Assembly (NCBI GenBank): GCA_037143175.1 | Contig: JBAWZF010000017.1 | Location: 1-58,994, forward strand | Length of the DNA stretch: 58,994 nucleotides | Direction: 5' to 3' | Origin: a bacterium | Lineage (GTDB): Bacteria; Verrucomicrobiota; Kiritimatiellia; CAIKKV01; CAITUY01 | Shown here: piece after piece, positions 48,622-56,534 of the stretch | How the letters are laid out: every line of letters begins with the position of its first letter | How positions within the stretch are numbered: position 1 is the first letter of the stretch | Program-made: the position numbers and the translations under genes | The notes under the pieces: generated by a model | Told to the model about the DNA's origin: nothing | Databases searched by the model: none | The model's input: only the letters and a program-made list of their open reading frames with translations

Positions 48622-51236
48622 AGCCACACCGATTTATACTGATTTCGATGCTGGTCTCCATGGCGGTGTATTTCGCTGTGACCTGGCCGCTGGGCGCGGA
48701 ATTCCATGCAGGGATTCCCTCCTCCAACCGTCCTGAGATGGGCGGTGCGCGTTACATGATCCCCGGCGATCATCTACAGTTCCTCTATCAGCTTTGGATG
48801 CTGGCAGATTCCTTTACTGGCGGAACTCCGCTTTTCTATCACGTTTATGAGTTCAATCAGGGGAATGATCAGGCGCTTTACAATCCGGGTAGTTATTATT
48901 TCCCGTTCGGACTTTTGTATTCTGCTGGGTATGCGCTGGGGGGGCGCGTGGTGGGGTGGAACTTCATGCTTTGTGTGACCGTCTGGCTCATCTATCTATC
49001 AACGTGGCTTTTGTTGATGCGGTTTACCCGATCCCTTTTGACGGCGGCTGTGGCGGCCTTGCCGTCCATTCTTCTGCCTTATTTTTACGTTTCGTTACTG
49101 GGGGGGAGTCCTACAGGGATGGGGATGCTTTGGGTTCCTCTGATTTTCCTGGGTGTTGATGTAGCCATTCGGAACCGCAGAGTATGGGGTGGAGTCCTGG
49201 CCGGGATTTTGCTGTTTATCTGTTCCTGGGTAGATCTGCATGTCTTCTTTTTTGTCTTTCTGGCAACACCGGTTTGGGGCCTGATGAGTTTGGCGTTTAG
49301 TCGGTCGGGTGTCCTCCCCAATGTGGGAGGGGCGCTCCGCGCCGCGATAGTCTCTGGGGTAGGCGATGAAGAGTCGCCGCGACGGAGCGCGCCTCCCACA
49401 TTGAAGCCGTTGGGTTGGGCCGCCTTGCCGATTCTTATCGGCATGGTTGGGGCGTATCTGCAAACCAGCATCATCAAGGCATCACTGGATGATACGTTGC
49501 AATCCAAGGGGCGTACGATCAGTGAATCGCTTGGCTATGCCCTGCAGGCAAATGGGTGGTTTAATACGACGCTGGATAATCGGGACAACATTATTTATAT
49601 CGGCATTTTTGCCGGTGCGATTCTGTTGTTGGGCTGGGTGTTGCTGGCGATTGATTTCTGGCGTTCCGGGTTCCGCGATAAATCCAGGTTTTGGCTACTG
49701 ACATTAGTGCTAGTGGCTGTTACCGGAATTGCCATACTTGCGCTGGGCCCCAATACTCCGTTTGATCCACAGCATCGTTTGTGGCAGGCCTTGCGCACGT
49801 TCATTCCGCCTTACAAGATGATCCGGCAGCCAGCCAAGATTTTTTGTATTCTCACGCCCTTTCTGGGAATTGCGCTCGCGATGTCTGTCGATCGATTGAA
49901 TGGTGTGGTTCAGAAGCGGGCTTGGAGGTTTTTCCTTGCGGCGGTTATTGTGACTGGCTTGCTTATGGATTATGGACGCCGGTTGGATCCCTCCATCTGT
50001 CTGCTCGATTATGAGCAGGGCGGTTACCGGGCGGTGGCCGAGGATGCGGCGAAATGTGGTCGAGAGAATCGGGCCATGGCGATTCCGCTTTGGCCTGGGG
50101 ATTCGCACTGGAACTCCATTACTGAATATTACGCCACCCTGTACCGTACGAAGATGCTCAACGGTTACTCGCCCTCTGTGTCACGTCAGTATTTCACCAA
50201 TGTATTTCTCAGGCTTGAAGCCATCAACATGGGTGTGATCAATGATGAGATTCTGGATGGGCTTCTGGCCATGAAGGTAGGTTATTTGATTCTGCATGAA
50301 GATGCGTTCCCGCAAAAAGTCAGTCCTTTCCCGGTCTCGCAAACGCTCCGTGAACTGCGACGACATCCTCGTCTCCAGTTTCTGGCAAAGGACAAGGCCG
50401 TATGGGCATTCAAAATTCTCGCCCACGGTGAGGCGGGCATCAGACATGCGTCGCCTGCTGAGGTGCCTTTGCTGGGTGGATGGCAATGGGATGCTTGTGA
50501 TGTGGCGGGGGGGGCGGCTGTAGTCGTGAATGAGGAAACCAATATATTCATGAGACTGTCTGCTCCAGATGGGCGGATTACACTTGATCCGCGTACGCTG
50601 TATTCGTTGGCAGGACTTCGCTACGTGGTTTCAGTCCGGGGGAATGGAACCCTTGCCGGATCATACGGAAGCGGGGTGACTGGTGATGCCTTTTCCGTGG
50701 CGGTAACCTCTACGGGTGAGTGGACCTGGGCAGAAATCCCCGTGCCAGTACTGCCACCCGGCCAACAGACCTTTCTGGCGCCGACATTTACAAATATGGC
50801 GGGGAGTCTGGATGTCAGTATGATCACGCTTGTTGGGGGAGAATGGAAGTGGTTGAAACCGGGAGAGAGCATGACGATTCCCGCGCAGGCCTGTTTCCAT
50901 CTAGCCTATTCTGATCCTGGCGGTGGGGGGGTTTGTCTTGATCAGGAGCGGGTGCAGGCGGGGGTTGCCTTTTACGCGCCCATTGTTCCTGTTCTGCCGG
51001 GACATTATAGCATATCTTTGGAGTATGAGGTTGCCGCCGAGGCAGGAACGGTGGTGGGGACATGGACGGTCATGAGATCAGATGGGCAGGGGCGGGTTTC
51101 GAGTTCGGTGACGGCGGGAACCGCCGTCACCTTGGATTATTGCCTGGATGTTCCGCGGCCCTTGCGTTTTGAATTTGATTACAATCGGAAAGCGGGAATG
51201 AGCATTCAGGCCATTACGTTAACGAGAATGGAATAG
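48618..51236 (+). CDS. GT-C/YfhO-like polytopic membrane protein with palindrome insert
   Basis: An 872-residue membrane protein. It has about 10-12 hydrophobic helices in the first 470 residues, an early periplasmic loop with GDHLQFLYQLWML (the acidic start typical of GT-C enzymes that use polyprenyl-phosphate sugars), and a long soluble C-terminal beta-rich part (about 520-872). I do not recognise a specific family; YfhO-like and mannosyltransferase-like proteins are the closest matches. Residues about 235-262 (NVGGALRAAIVSGVGDEESP and following) come from a palindromic element inserted in frame between helices. Its place after GT4 and flippase genes suggests a role in surface glycans. Confidence 0.72.
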   Translation: MKPHRFILISMLVSMAVYFAVTWPLGAEFHAGIPSSNRPEMGGARYMIPGDHLQFLYQLWMLADSFTGGTPLFYHVYEFNQGNDQALYNPGSYYFPFGLLYSAGYALGGRVVGWNFMLCVTVWLIYLSTWLLLMRFTRSLLTAAVAALPSILLPYFYVSLLGGSPTGMGMLWVPLIFLGVDVAIRNRRVWGGVLAGILLFICSWVDLHVFFFVFLATPVWGLMSLAFSRSGVLPNVGGALRAAIVSGVGDEESPRRSAPPTLKPLGWAALPILIGMVGAYLQTSIIKASLDDTLQSKGRTISESLGYALQANGWFNTTLDNRDNIIYIGIFAGAILLLGWVLLAIDFWRSGFRDKSRFWLLTLVLVAVTGIAILALGPNTPFDPQHRLWQALRTFIPPYKMIRQPAKIFCILTPFLGIALAMSVDRLNGVVQKRAWRFFLAAVIVTGLLMDYGRRLDPSICLLDYEQGGYRAVAEDAAKCGRENRAMAIPLWPGDSHWNSITEYYATLYRTKMLNGYSPSVSRQYFTNVFLRLEAINMGVINDEILDGLLAMKVGYLILHEDAFPQKVSPFPVSQTLRELRRHPRLQFLAKDKAVWAFKILAHGEAGIRHASPAEVPLLGGWQWDACDVAGGAAVVVNEETNIFMRLSAPDGRITLDPRTLYSLAGLRYVVSVRGNGTLAGSYGSGVTGDAFSVAVTSTGEWTWAEIPVPVLPPGQQTFLAPTFTNMAGSLDVSMITLVGGEWKWLKPGESMTIPAQACFHLAYSDPGGGGVCLDQERVQAGVAFYAPIVPVLPGHYSISLEYEVAAEAGTVVGTWTVMRSDGQGRVSSSVTAGTAVTLDYCLDVPRPLRFEFDYNRKAGMSIQAITLTRME
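49319..49403. repeat. Palindromic element inserted in frame in the GT-C-like gene
   Basis: The arms CAATGTGGGAGGGGCGCTCC (49319-49338) and GGAGCGCGCCTCCCACATTG (49384-49403) match by pairing with one mismatch. Pairing continues inward with a small bulge (GCGCCGCGAT and TCGCCGCGAC). The loop is about 25 bases. The whole element is about 85 bases, so with flanks it keeps the frame. Confidence 0.8.
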
Positions 51237-51243
51237 GTGAAAT

Positions 51244-52323
51244 ATGATCACAACGGAAGCTAAGCGGCTATCTTTACTGCTGTTTTATGCATATGTTTTG
51301 GCGCTGGCATTCTTTGCATTTCAAATTTTGCGGCCCTTTCTGACGCCCCTGGCATGGGCGGGCATACTGGCTCTTTGTTTGTGGCCGTTACGTAATAAGT
51401 TCGTGGTGCGTATGGGCAAAAATCGGGCTGCATTCGCCGTAACCCTGATGGCCATAATTCTGATTATGGTGCCTGCATTGTGGCTTGGCTATTCCCTTGT
51501 CACGCAGGCCTCGCAGGTGGTGATGGATACGCATGCGGCCCTGATGCGGGTGGAAAATGTGGAAAAGATCAGGTTGCTTTGGGCGCGGGTGAGTGCTCAG
51601 GCACCCCTTCCTCCGATGGAGGAATTGCGGACTCGAATTACAGATGGGGCTGGTGCCTTGACGTCTGTGCTTGCGGGCCAGGCGGCTGGAATAGTTCAGA
51701 ATGTGGCCACGATGCTGTTTAAGACCGGCATCACATTTTTGGCACTATTTTTCTTTTTGCGGGACGGTGATCTGGCTTCAGCCTTTATTCGCAACTTTCT
51801 CCCTTTCAGCACTGAGCAACAGTCACGTTTGATAAAGCAGACGCGGGACTTGATCTATTCCGGGCTTACGGCCACTTTGTTGATTGCCTTTGCGCAAGGT
51901 TGTTTGGGCGCGCTCATATTTGCGATCCTTGGGCTTAAAGCTGCGATATTTTGGGGAGTGTGTATGGCCTTTTGCGCCATGATTCCTGTGGTTGGAACCT
52001 CCCTGATTTGGGGGCCGGCGGTGATCCTGCTTATGATTGAAGGGGAGTGGGTGCAGAGCGTGATCCTTCTCGTTTGCGGGATTGGTGTGATCGGAATGAT
52101 GGATAATATTCTCAGGCCGATATTATTGCATGGGAAAGTGGCCATGAATGGGCTGCTGTTGTTTTTGAGTATTTTGGGCGGGATTGTAGCCTTTGGATTT
52201 ATTGGATTGATCTTGGGGCCGGTCGTTATGGCGGCGGCGGTGAGTTTGATGGGAATGTTGAAATTGGAACGTGGCAGTGAGTCCGAACGTGAGGAGGAGT
52301 TGATCGATGGAAATGACAATTGA
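51244..52323 (+). CDS. AI-2E-family (PerM/YhhT) membrane protein
   Basis: A 359-residue polytopic protein with about eight hydrophobic segments: ILRPFLTPLAWAGILALCLWPL near the N-terminus, LFLALFFFLRDGDLASAFIR in the middle, and LILMPVVGTS-like AMIPVVGTSLIWGPA, DNILRPILLHGKVAMNGLLL and GFIGLILGPVVMAA at the end. These fit the AI-2E transporter/PerM superfamily. Substrates vary (AI-2 export, Na+/H+ exchange, envelope roles), so the function is open. The C-terminus is acidic. It overlaps the next start by 17 bases. Confidence 0.9.
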   Translation: MITTEAKRLSLLLFYAYVLALAFFAFQILRPFLTPLAWAGILALCLWPLRNKFVVRMGKNRAAFAVTLMAIILIMVPALWLGYSLVTQASQVVMDTHAALMRVENVEKIRLLWARVSAQAPLPPMEELRTRITDGAGALTSVLAGQAAGIVQNVATMLFKTGITFLALFFFLRDGDLASAFIRNFLPFSTEQQSRLIKQTRDLIYSGLTATLLIAFAQGCLGALIFAILGLKAAIFWGVCMAFCAMIPVVGTSLIWGPAVILLMIEGEWVQSVILLVCGIGVIGMMDNILRPILLHGKVAMNGLLLFLSILGGIVAFGFIGLILGPVVMAAAVSLMGMLKLERGSESEREEELIDGNDN

Positions 52324-53575
52324 TTCATTGGGTGAGGCGCGAATTCCGTCGCCTTTGCAGAGGACGGTAAACGAGAAGATCCGGATTCCATATCGCATTT
52401 TGCAACAGCCCGGGGCGCCTGTACCGGAGGAAATCACCTTTGAAATAGCTGGTCCCCGGGAGCGACTGTTTTTTCATAAAAGCGAGGTCAAGGCCGGTAT
52501 TGTCACCTGCGGGGGATTATGTCCCGGCCTCAACAATGTGATTCGTTCTATATATTACGAATTGAGTCATGCCTATGGAGTGCAGGAAATTTACGGGTTC
52601 CTCTATGGATATCAGGGATTGGATCCGGTACGCGGAGGCGAGCCGATGCGGCTGACAGCGGAGTTTGTGGATCCGATTCATCGCCGGGGTGGTACCGTGC
52701 TGGGGACTTCCCGTGGACCCGTTGATCCTGCCATTGCCATTGAGAATCTGATGAAGCGTGGAATCAATATGTTGTTTTGTGTCGGTGGGGATGGCACGCA
52801 ACGGGGGGCAAACGCGTTGCATCATGAGGCGGAGCGGCGCGGCTATCCACTGGCGGTGGTGGGTATTCCGAAGACTATTGATAATGATGTCGGCTATGTG
52901 GCCCGGACCTTCGGGTATTTGACGGCCGTTGAGGAGGTTCGCGAGATTCTTGACTGTGCTCATCAGGAGGCGCGCAGTGTGTTTAATGGCATCAGTCTGG
53001 TCAAGGTGATGGGGCGGAATGCCGGATTCATTGCTGCGGGTGCTACGATTGCCAGCCAGGATGTGAATTTTACTTTGATCCCGGAAGTTCCCTTTGCCTT
53101 AGCGGGGCCGGGAGGATTTCTGGATGCGGTTAAAACGCGTATTCTTAGGCGTTCACATGCGGTGATTGTGGTAGCCGAAGGGGCTGGACAGGATCTGCTC
53201 TCCCGAAATGGGAGCGGCAAAGATGCCTCCGGTAATGTGAAGTTGGGTGATATTGGAGTCTTCCTCAAGGATCAGATTGAAACCTATTTCAAAAAAGAAG
53301 GCGTGCCACTGGTATTCCGGTATTTCGATCCCAGCTACGTGATCCGGAGCCAGCCAGCGAATCCAGAGGATTCGATTCTTTGTGATCTCTATGCGCGTAA
53401 CGCGGTTCATGCAGCGATGTCCGGAAAGACCGGCCTCGTGATTGGTTATCTGCATGATACGTTCATACATGTGCCGGTTGAGGCGAGTGTTGCGGAGAAA
53501 AAATGTTTGGATCCTGCTAGCGGGTGGTGGCATGCAGTGCTTGCGGCCACGGGGCAGCCCGCCCGTTTTGTATAA
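52307..53575 (+). CDS. 6-phosphofructokinase (group III, ATP-type)
   Basis: A 422-residue PFK that phosphorylates fructose-6-phosphate. VGGDGTQRGANAL has Gly after GGD, the mark of ATP rather than PPi use. IPKTIDNDV carries Lys where ATP-dependent bacterial PfkA has Gly. This hybrid combination is known from the long group III PFKs of trypanosomatids and plants. VKVMGRNAGFIAAGATI and VAEGAG are substrate-side motifs. The N-terminal extension of about 60 residues also fits group III. GAGGAGG lies before the start inside the AI-2E-family gene. A strong terminator follows. Confidence 0.92.
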   Translation: MEMTIDSLGEARIPSPLQRTVNEKIRIPYRILQQPGAPVPEEITFEIAGPRERLFFHKSEVKAGIVTCGGLCPGLNNVIRSIYYELSHAYGVQEIYGFLYGYQGLDPVRGGEPMRLTAEFVDPIHRRGGTVLGTSRGPVDPAIAIENLMKRGINMLFCVGGDGTQRGANALHHEAERRGYPLAVVGIPKTIDNDVGYVARTFGYLTAVEEVREILDCAHQEARSVFNGISLVKVMGRNAGFIAAGATIASQDVNFTLIPEVPFALAGPGGFLDAVKTRILRRSHAVIVVAEGAGQDLLSRNGSGKDASGNVKLGDIGVFLKDQIETYFKKEGVPLVFRYFDPSYVIRSQPANPEDSILCDLYARNAVHAAMSGKTGLVIGYLHDTFIHVPVEASVAEKKCLDPASGWWHAVLAATGQPARFV

Positions 53576-53596
53576 AATCGAGTTTCGGGGGTATCA

Positions 53597-53627
53597 GCAA
53601 AACCCTGATGCCGAATCAGGGTTTTGC
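53597..53627 (+). terminator. Hairpin terminator after phosphofructokinase
   Basis: Perfect 13-base arms GCAAAACCCTGAT and ATCAGGGTTTTGC around the loop GCCGA. The internal TTTT sits in the 3' arm; no long T run follows, so it could also act as an mRNA-stabilising end. Confidence 0.7.
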
Positions 53628-53885
53628 CAATTGCGGGGATATTGAAGTTATGTAACTATCTTCTCAGTCAACGGGAGAAGTGGTGAGTATCTTCAATGAT
53701 GCCGGACCCCCCTCTGGCAGATGTCTCGCAGCTGTTCCTCCGCAAGCAATAGCCTGAGCATCCCGCCACTTCCTCGTTGACTTTTTTTGTATCCAGGCTA
53801 CTCCTTCTAATTCCCTGATTTCTTTCTATCGGCAAACCGCCTAAAGTTGGTGTTTTATGTCATCCATCATCATAGGAAGTTACCA
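53628..53885. other. Gene-free stretch before the ECF genes
   Basis: About 258 bases. Bases 53641-53698 contain an imperfect inverted repeat: ATTGAAG and CTTCAAT at the ends, CTTCTC and GAGAAG nearer the centre. The rest (53700-53800) has mixed composition and no gene I can name. I checked it for SRP RNA and for a cobalamin riboswitch and saw neither. Confidence 0.5.
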
Positions 53886-54692
53886 GTGGAATTAAAGCGT
53901 TATACGGAAATCGCCCGGATGGACGAATTAGGGCGAATGGATTCACCTGTACATCGGCTTGATGCCCGCGCCCAGCTTTTAACTACCTTGCTGTTTATTC
54001 TGGTGGTGATGTCCTATTCCCGGTACGAGGTTGCTGCCCTGATACCGCTGTTGCTCTATCCTGTTATTCTGGTGGTGATGAGTAACCTTTCTGGCAAGTC
54101 GATACTCAGAAAGATGGCTGTCGCCGCTCCGTTTGCGCTGTTTGTGGGAATATTCAATCCCTGGCTGGATCACCATATTGAAGGGATGGTTGGCACATAC
54201 CCTTTGACGGGGGGCTGGTTATCCTTTGCTTCCATAATGCTCCGGTTTACCCTGACGGTGAGTGCCGCCATTATTTTGCTCGCGTGTACCGGAGTACATC
54301 GCCTGTGTGCAGCGGGCGCGCGGATGGGGATGCCGCAGGTGTTTGGGGTACAAGTATTGTTCCTGTATAGATATTTCTTTGTTATTGGTGATGAGGGAGG
54401 TCGGATGGCGAGAGGCGTGGAGATGCGTTCTGCTGATTCACGGTCACTGGGGTTGAGGATGTATGGGATTTTAGTGGGGCAGCTATTATTACGGGCAATG
54501 GATCGGGCCCAGCGGATCTATCGGGCCATGGCTGCCCGAGGTTTTGAAGGTGAAATTTGCGTCTTGCAGCAGGCGCGATGGGGTTGGCAGGAAACGGGTT
54601 TTGTCCTGGGATGGCTGGCATTCTTTCTGAGTGCAAGAGCCTGGAATTTACCGGTGTTGTTGGGATATTGGATCACGGGAGGAGCAGGATGA
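53886..54692 (+). CDS. cbiQ: ECF transporter transmembrane (T) component, CbiQ-like
   Basis: A 268-residue membrane protein with about five helices. It contains HRLDARAQLLTTLLFILVVM, the conserved VQVLFLYRYFFVIGDEGGRM segment of CbiQ-like proteins, and the coupling helix region RAMDRAQRIYRAMAARGF (the A-R-G motif that contacts the ATPase). The GTG at 53886 has AGGA 7 bases before it and is preferred to a TTG at 53847. It overlaps the ATPase gene by ATGA. No CbiM, CbiN or S component is visible in the window, so the substrate is not fixed. Confidence 0.88.
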   Translation: MELKRYTEIARMDELGRMDSPVHRLDARAQLLTTLLFILVVMSYSRYEVAALIPLLLYPVILVVMSNLSGKSILRKMAVAAPFALFVGIFNPWLDHHIEGMVGTYPLTGGWLSFASIMLRFTLTVSAAIILLACTGVHRLCAAGARMGMPQVFGVQVLFLYRYFFVIGDEGGRMARGVEMRSADSRSLGLRMYGILVGQLLLRAMDRAQRIYRAMAARGFEGEICVLQQARWGWQETGFVLGWLAFFLSARAWNLPVLLGYWITGGAG

Positions 54693-55432
54693 GTCGCAAT
54701 TCGGTGGAAATCAAGGATGTGGTGTTCACCTATCCCGACGGAACAGCGGCGCTCAAAGGGGTTTCCTTCACTATTGCACAAGGCGAATGTGTGGCCGTCA
54801 TTGGGGGCAATGGTGCGGGGAAATCCACCCTTTTACAGCATCTGAATGGCTATCTGAGACCCACATCCGGAGAGGTTCGGGTGGGCGATGTGACTCTGAC
54901 TCGGGAGACGGCAAAGATCATTCGTCGATCTGTTGGAATGGTATTTCAGGATCCCGATGATCAGTTATTCATGCCGACAGTATTTGAGGATGTTGCGTTT
55001 GGCCCACTCAACATGGGTCTATCTCCAGAGGAATCCGGAAATCGCGCCATGGATGCGTTGGAGCGGGTCGGGATGGGGCATCTGCGGGAACGGCCCCCTT
55101 ACAAATTGTCGGCGGGTGAGAAGCGGGGCGTGGCGATTGCCACGGCGCTGGCCTGTTTGCCAGATGTGTTGGTTATGGACGAGCCGTCTTCGAATCTCGA
55201 CTCCCGAGGGAGGCGACGCCTGATGGAATTACTGAGCACTTTTGAGCATACAAGGCTGATTGCAACCCACGATTTGGAGATGGTTGTGGCGATTTGTCCA
55301 CGTGTGATCGTGCTGAGTGAGGGCAAGGTGGTTGTGGCGGGGCCTACAATCGAAATCCTGGGGGATGAGTCCCTGATGCTCAGGCATGGGCTTGAAAAGC
55401 CCCATAGCCTGAAGCATCGTCACCCGCATTGA
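54689..55432 (+). CDS. cbiO: ECF transporter ATP-binding (A) component, CbiO-like
   Basis: A 247-residue ABC ATPase: VIGGNGAGKSTLLQHLNGYL (Walker A), VGMVFQDPDDQLFMPTVFEDVAFG (Q-loop, typical CbiO/EcfA), KLSAGEKRGVAIATAL (signature, with Ala-Gly-Glu in place of GGQ) and VLVMDEPSSNLD (Walker B). THDLEMV holds the switch His. The end is His-rich (KPHSLKHRHPH), which in such ATPases fits nickel or cobalt uptake. The start ATG at 54689 overlaps the cbiQ stop. Only one A gene is seen, so the ATPase may be a homodimer. Confidence 0.92.
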   Translation: MSRNSVEIKDVVFTYPDGTAALKGVSFTIAQGECVAVIGGNGAGKSTLLQHLNGYLRPTSGEVRVGDVTLTRETAKIIRRSVGMVFQDPDDQLFMPTVFEDVAFGPLNMGLSPEESGNRAMDALERVGMGHLRERPPYKLSAGEKRGVAIATALACLPDVLVMDEPSSNLDSRGRRRLMELLSTFEHTRLIATHDLEMVVAICPRVIVLSEGKVVVAGPTIEILGDESLMLRHGLEKPHSLKHRHPH

Positions 55433-55439
55433 GAAGAAA

Positions 55440-55524
55440 AGTTATTTATTAATCAGTTAAAGGTTATGGGTAAAGGTATAAATGATCCTGCAACCCATAA
55501 CCAATAACGACTAACCGATAACCG
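55440..55524. repeat. A-type simple repeat with inverted halves
   Basis: GTTATTTATTAATCAGTTAA and GGTTATGGGT on the left; ACCCATAACCAATAACGACT and AACCGATAACCGG on the right. It fills the space between the convergent cbiO and CsgG-like genes and may form a hairpin for termination in both directions. Confidence 0.7.
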
Positions 55525-55526
55525 GT

Positions 55527-56456
55527 TTACTCCTCGGGCTGTACGGACATTTTCGCCTCAATCTTGTCGCCCCCTTCGGTCGCTTCACAGATCGAGATCT
55601 TTTCTTTTACGGTTTTAGCCTTGATCATGCCCACTTTGGTGACGGAACTGTCCAGAACTTCGCCGCTATCGGGATCGGTGGTTACTTCAAGTTTACCAAC
55701 GATGAATTTTTGGTCAGCCGATACTCCCTCGCGGGAACCACGGTTAATGATGATCTTACCATTATTGGCAGAAACCACTGAGCCTTCCCAGGGGATTGTT
55801 TCAAGTTGTTTAATAAGAAATGTAACAGCCTGGCCAACGGCATCCTCGCAAGCTTTGCCTACATTATCCTTTTTGAAGCCATCAAATCCCCCTCCTAAAC
55901 CGCCTAATGCAGATCCGGAATACCCGATTCCCAGTCCCTTGCGGCCCGCTTTACCAACCACTTTGGTAGAGGCTTTCACTTGGCCAGTCTGCGAATCCAC
56001 GACGTAAATTGTGACGTTGATTTCAGCGGTATCCGCGGAACCACCCAACCGGATCCCTTTAAAACTTAGACCACCGTCCCCGCCGGAAGTGGAGCTCTGG
56101 ACATGGGTGATGTCCCCTTTGACAAGTAATTGGGCCGGGGTCATTTGGCCGGTTTTCGGGGCTTTTTTCCCACCAGCCATGCGCCCGGATGCCGCCAGAT
56201 CCTGTTCCTGTAAGGCTTCGCCACGCATATCCTTCTCGCCCAGCACAATAAATCTGCCTGAACCCTGAAGGGCATCCGTCATGACCGCACCCCAGGCATC
56301 CCCGATATCCCACTGGCCGGACCAGCCTGCTTTATTGTCAAATTTACTCACGGTAATGGAGTAACGCAAGCCCCCCTTGGCGTCATCGCCGGCGAAAGCG
56401 CAACTTGATATTGCAACGGCCAGAATGGATGTCCACGCAAAGATTGATCGCTTCAT
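55527..56456 (-). CDS. CsgG/HfaB-like exported protein
   Basis: A 309-residue protein with a signal peptide (about 1-22, ILAVAISSCAFAG). The body carries features of the CsgG family: ITVSKFDNKAGWSGQWDIGD near the N-terminus, VMTDALQGSGRFIVLGEKDM, LLVKGDITHVQ, and EINVTIYVVDSQTGQVKAST. Cys20 follows in ISSCAFAG, but this does not clearly match a lipobox. The C-terminal part (about 225-309) reads EGSVVSANNGKIIINRGSRE, a small beta domain. CsgG forms the outer-membrane pore for curli subunits; no curli subunit gene lies nearby, so pore function is uncertain. It is a single-gene unit. Confidence 0.8.
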   Translation of the reverse strand: MKRSIFAWTSILAVAISSCAFAGDDAKGGLRYSITVSKFDNKAGWSGQWDIGDAWGAVMTDALQGSGRFIVLGEKDMRGEALQEQDLAASGRMAGGKKAPKTGQMTPAQLLVKGDITHVQSSTSGGDGGLSFKGIRLGGSADTAEINVTIYVVDSQTGQVKASTKVVGKAGRKGLGIGYSGSALGGLGGGFDGFKKDNVGKACEDAVGQAVTFLIKQLETIPWEGSVVSANNGKIIINRGSREGVSADQKFIVGKLEVTTDPDSGEVLDSSVTKVGMIKAKTVKEKISICEATEGGDKIEAKMSVQPEE

Positions 56457-56534
56457 TATATTATCTCCTTGGTTGTATAGAACATTGATAGGTCATGTAG
56501 CTTTGTAAAACATAATAGGGGAATATGTGCTGTG

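Noticed and set aside
53700-53800. Possible SRP RNA or cobalamin riboswitch before the ECF genes
   Set aside because: The conserved SRP tetraloop region and the cobalamin box could not be found on either strand; only isolated short matches exist.
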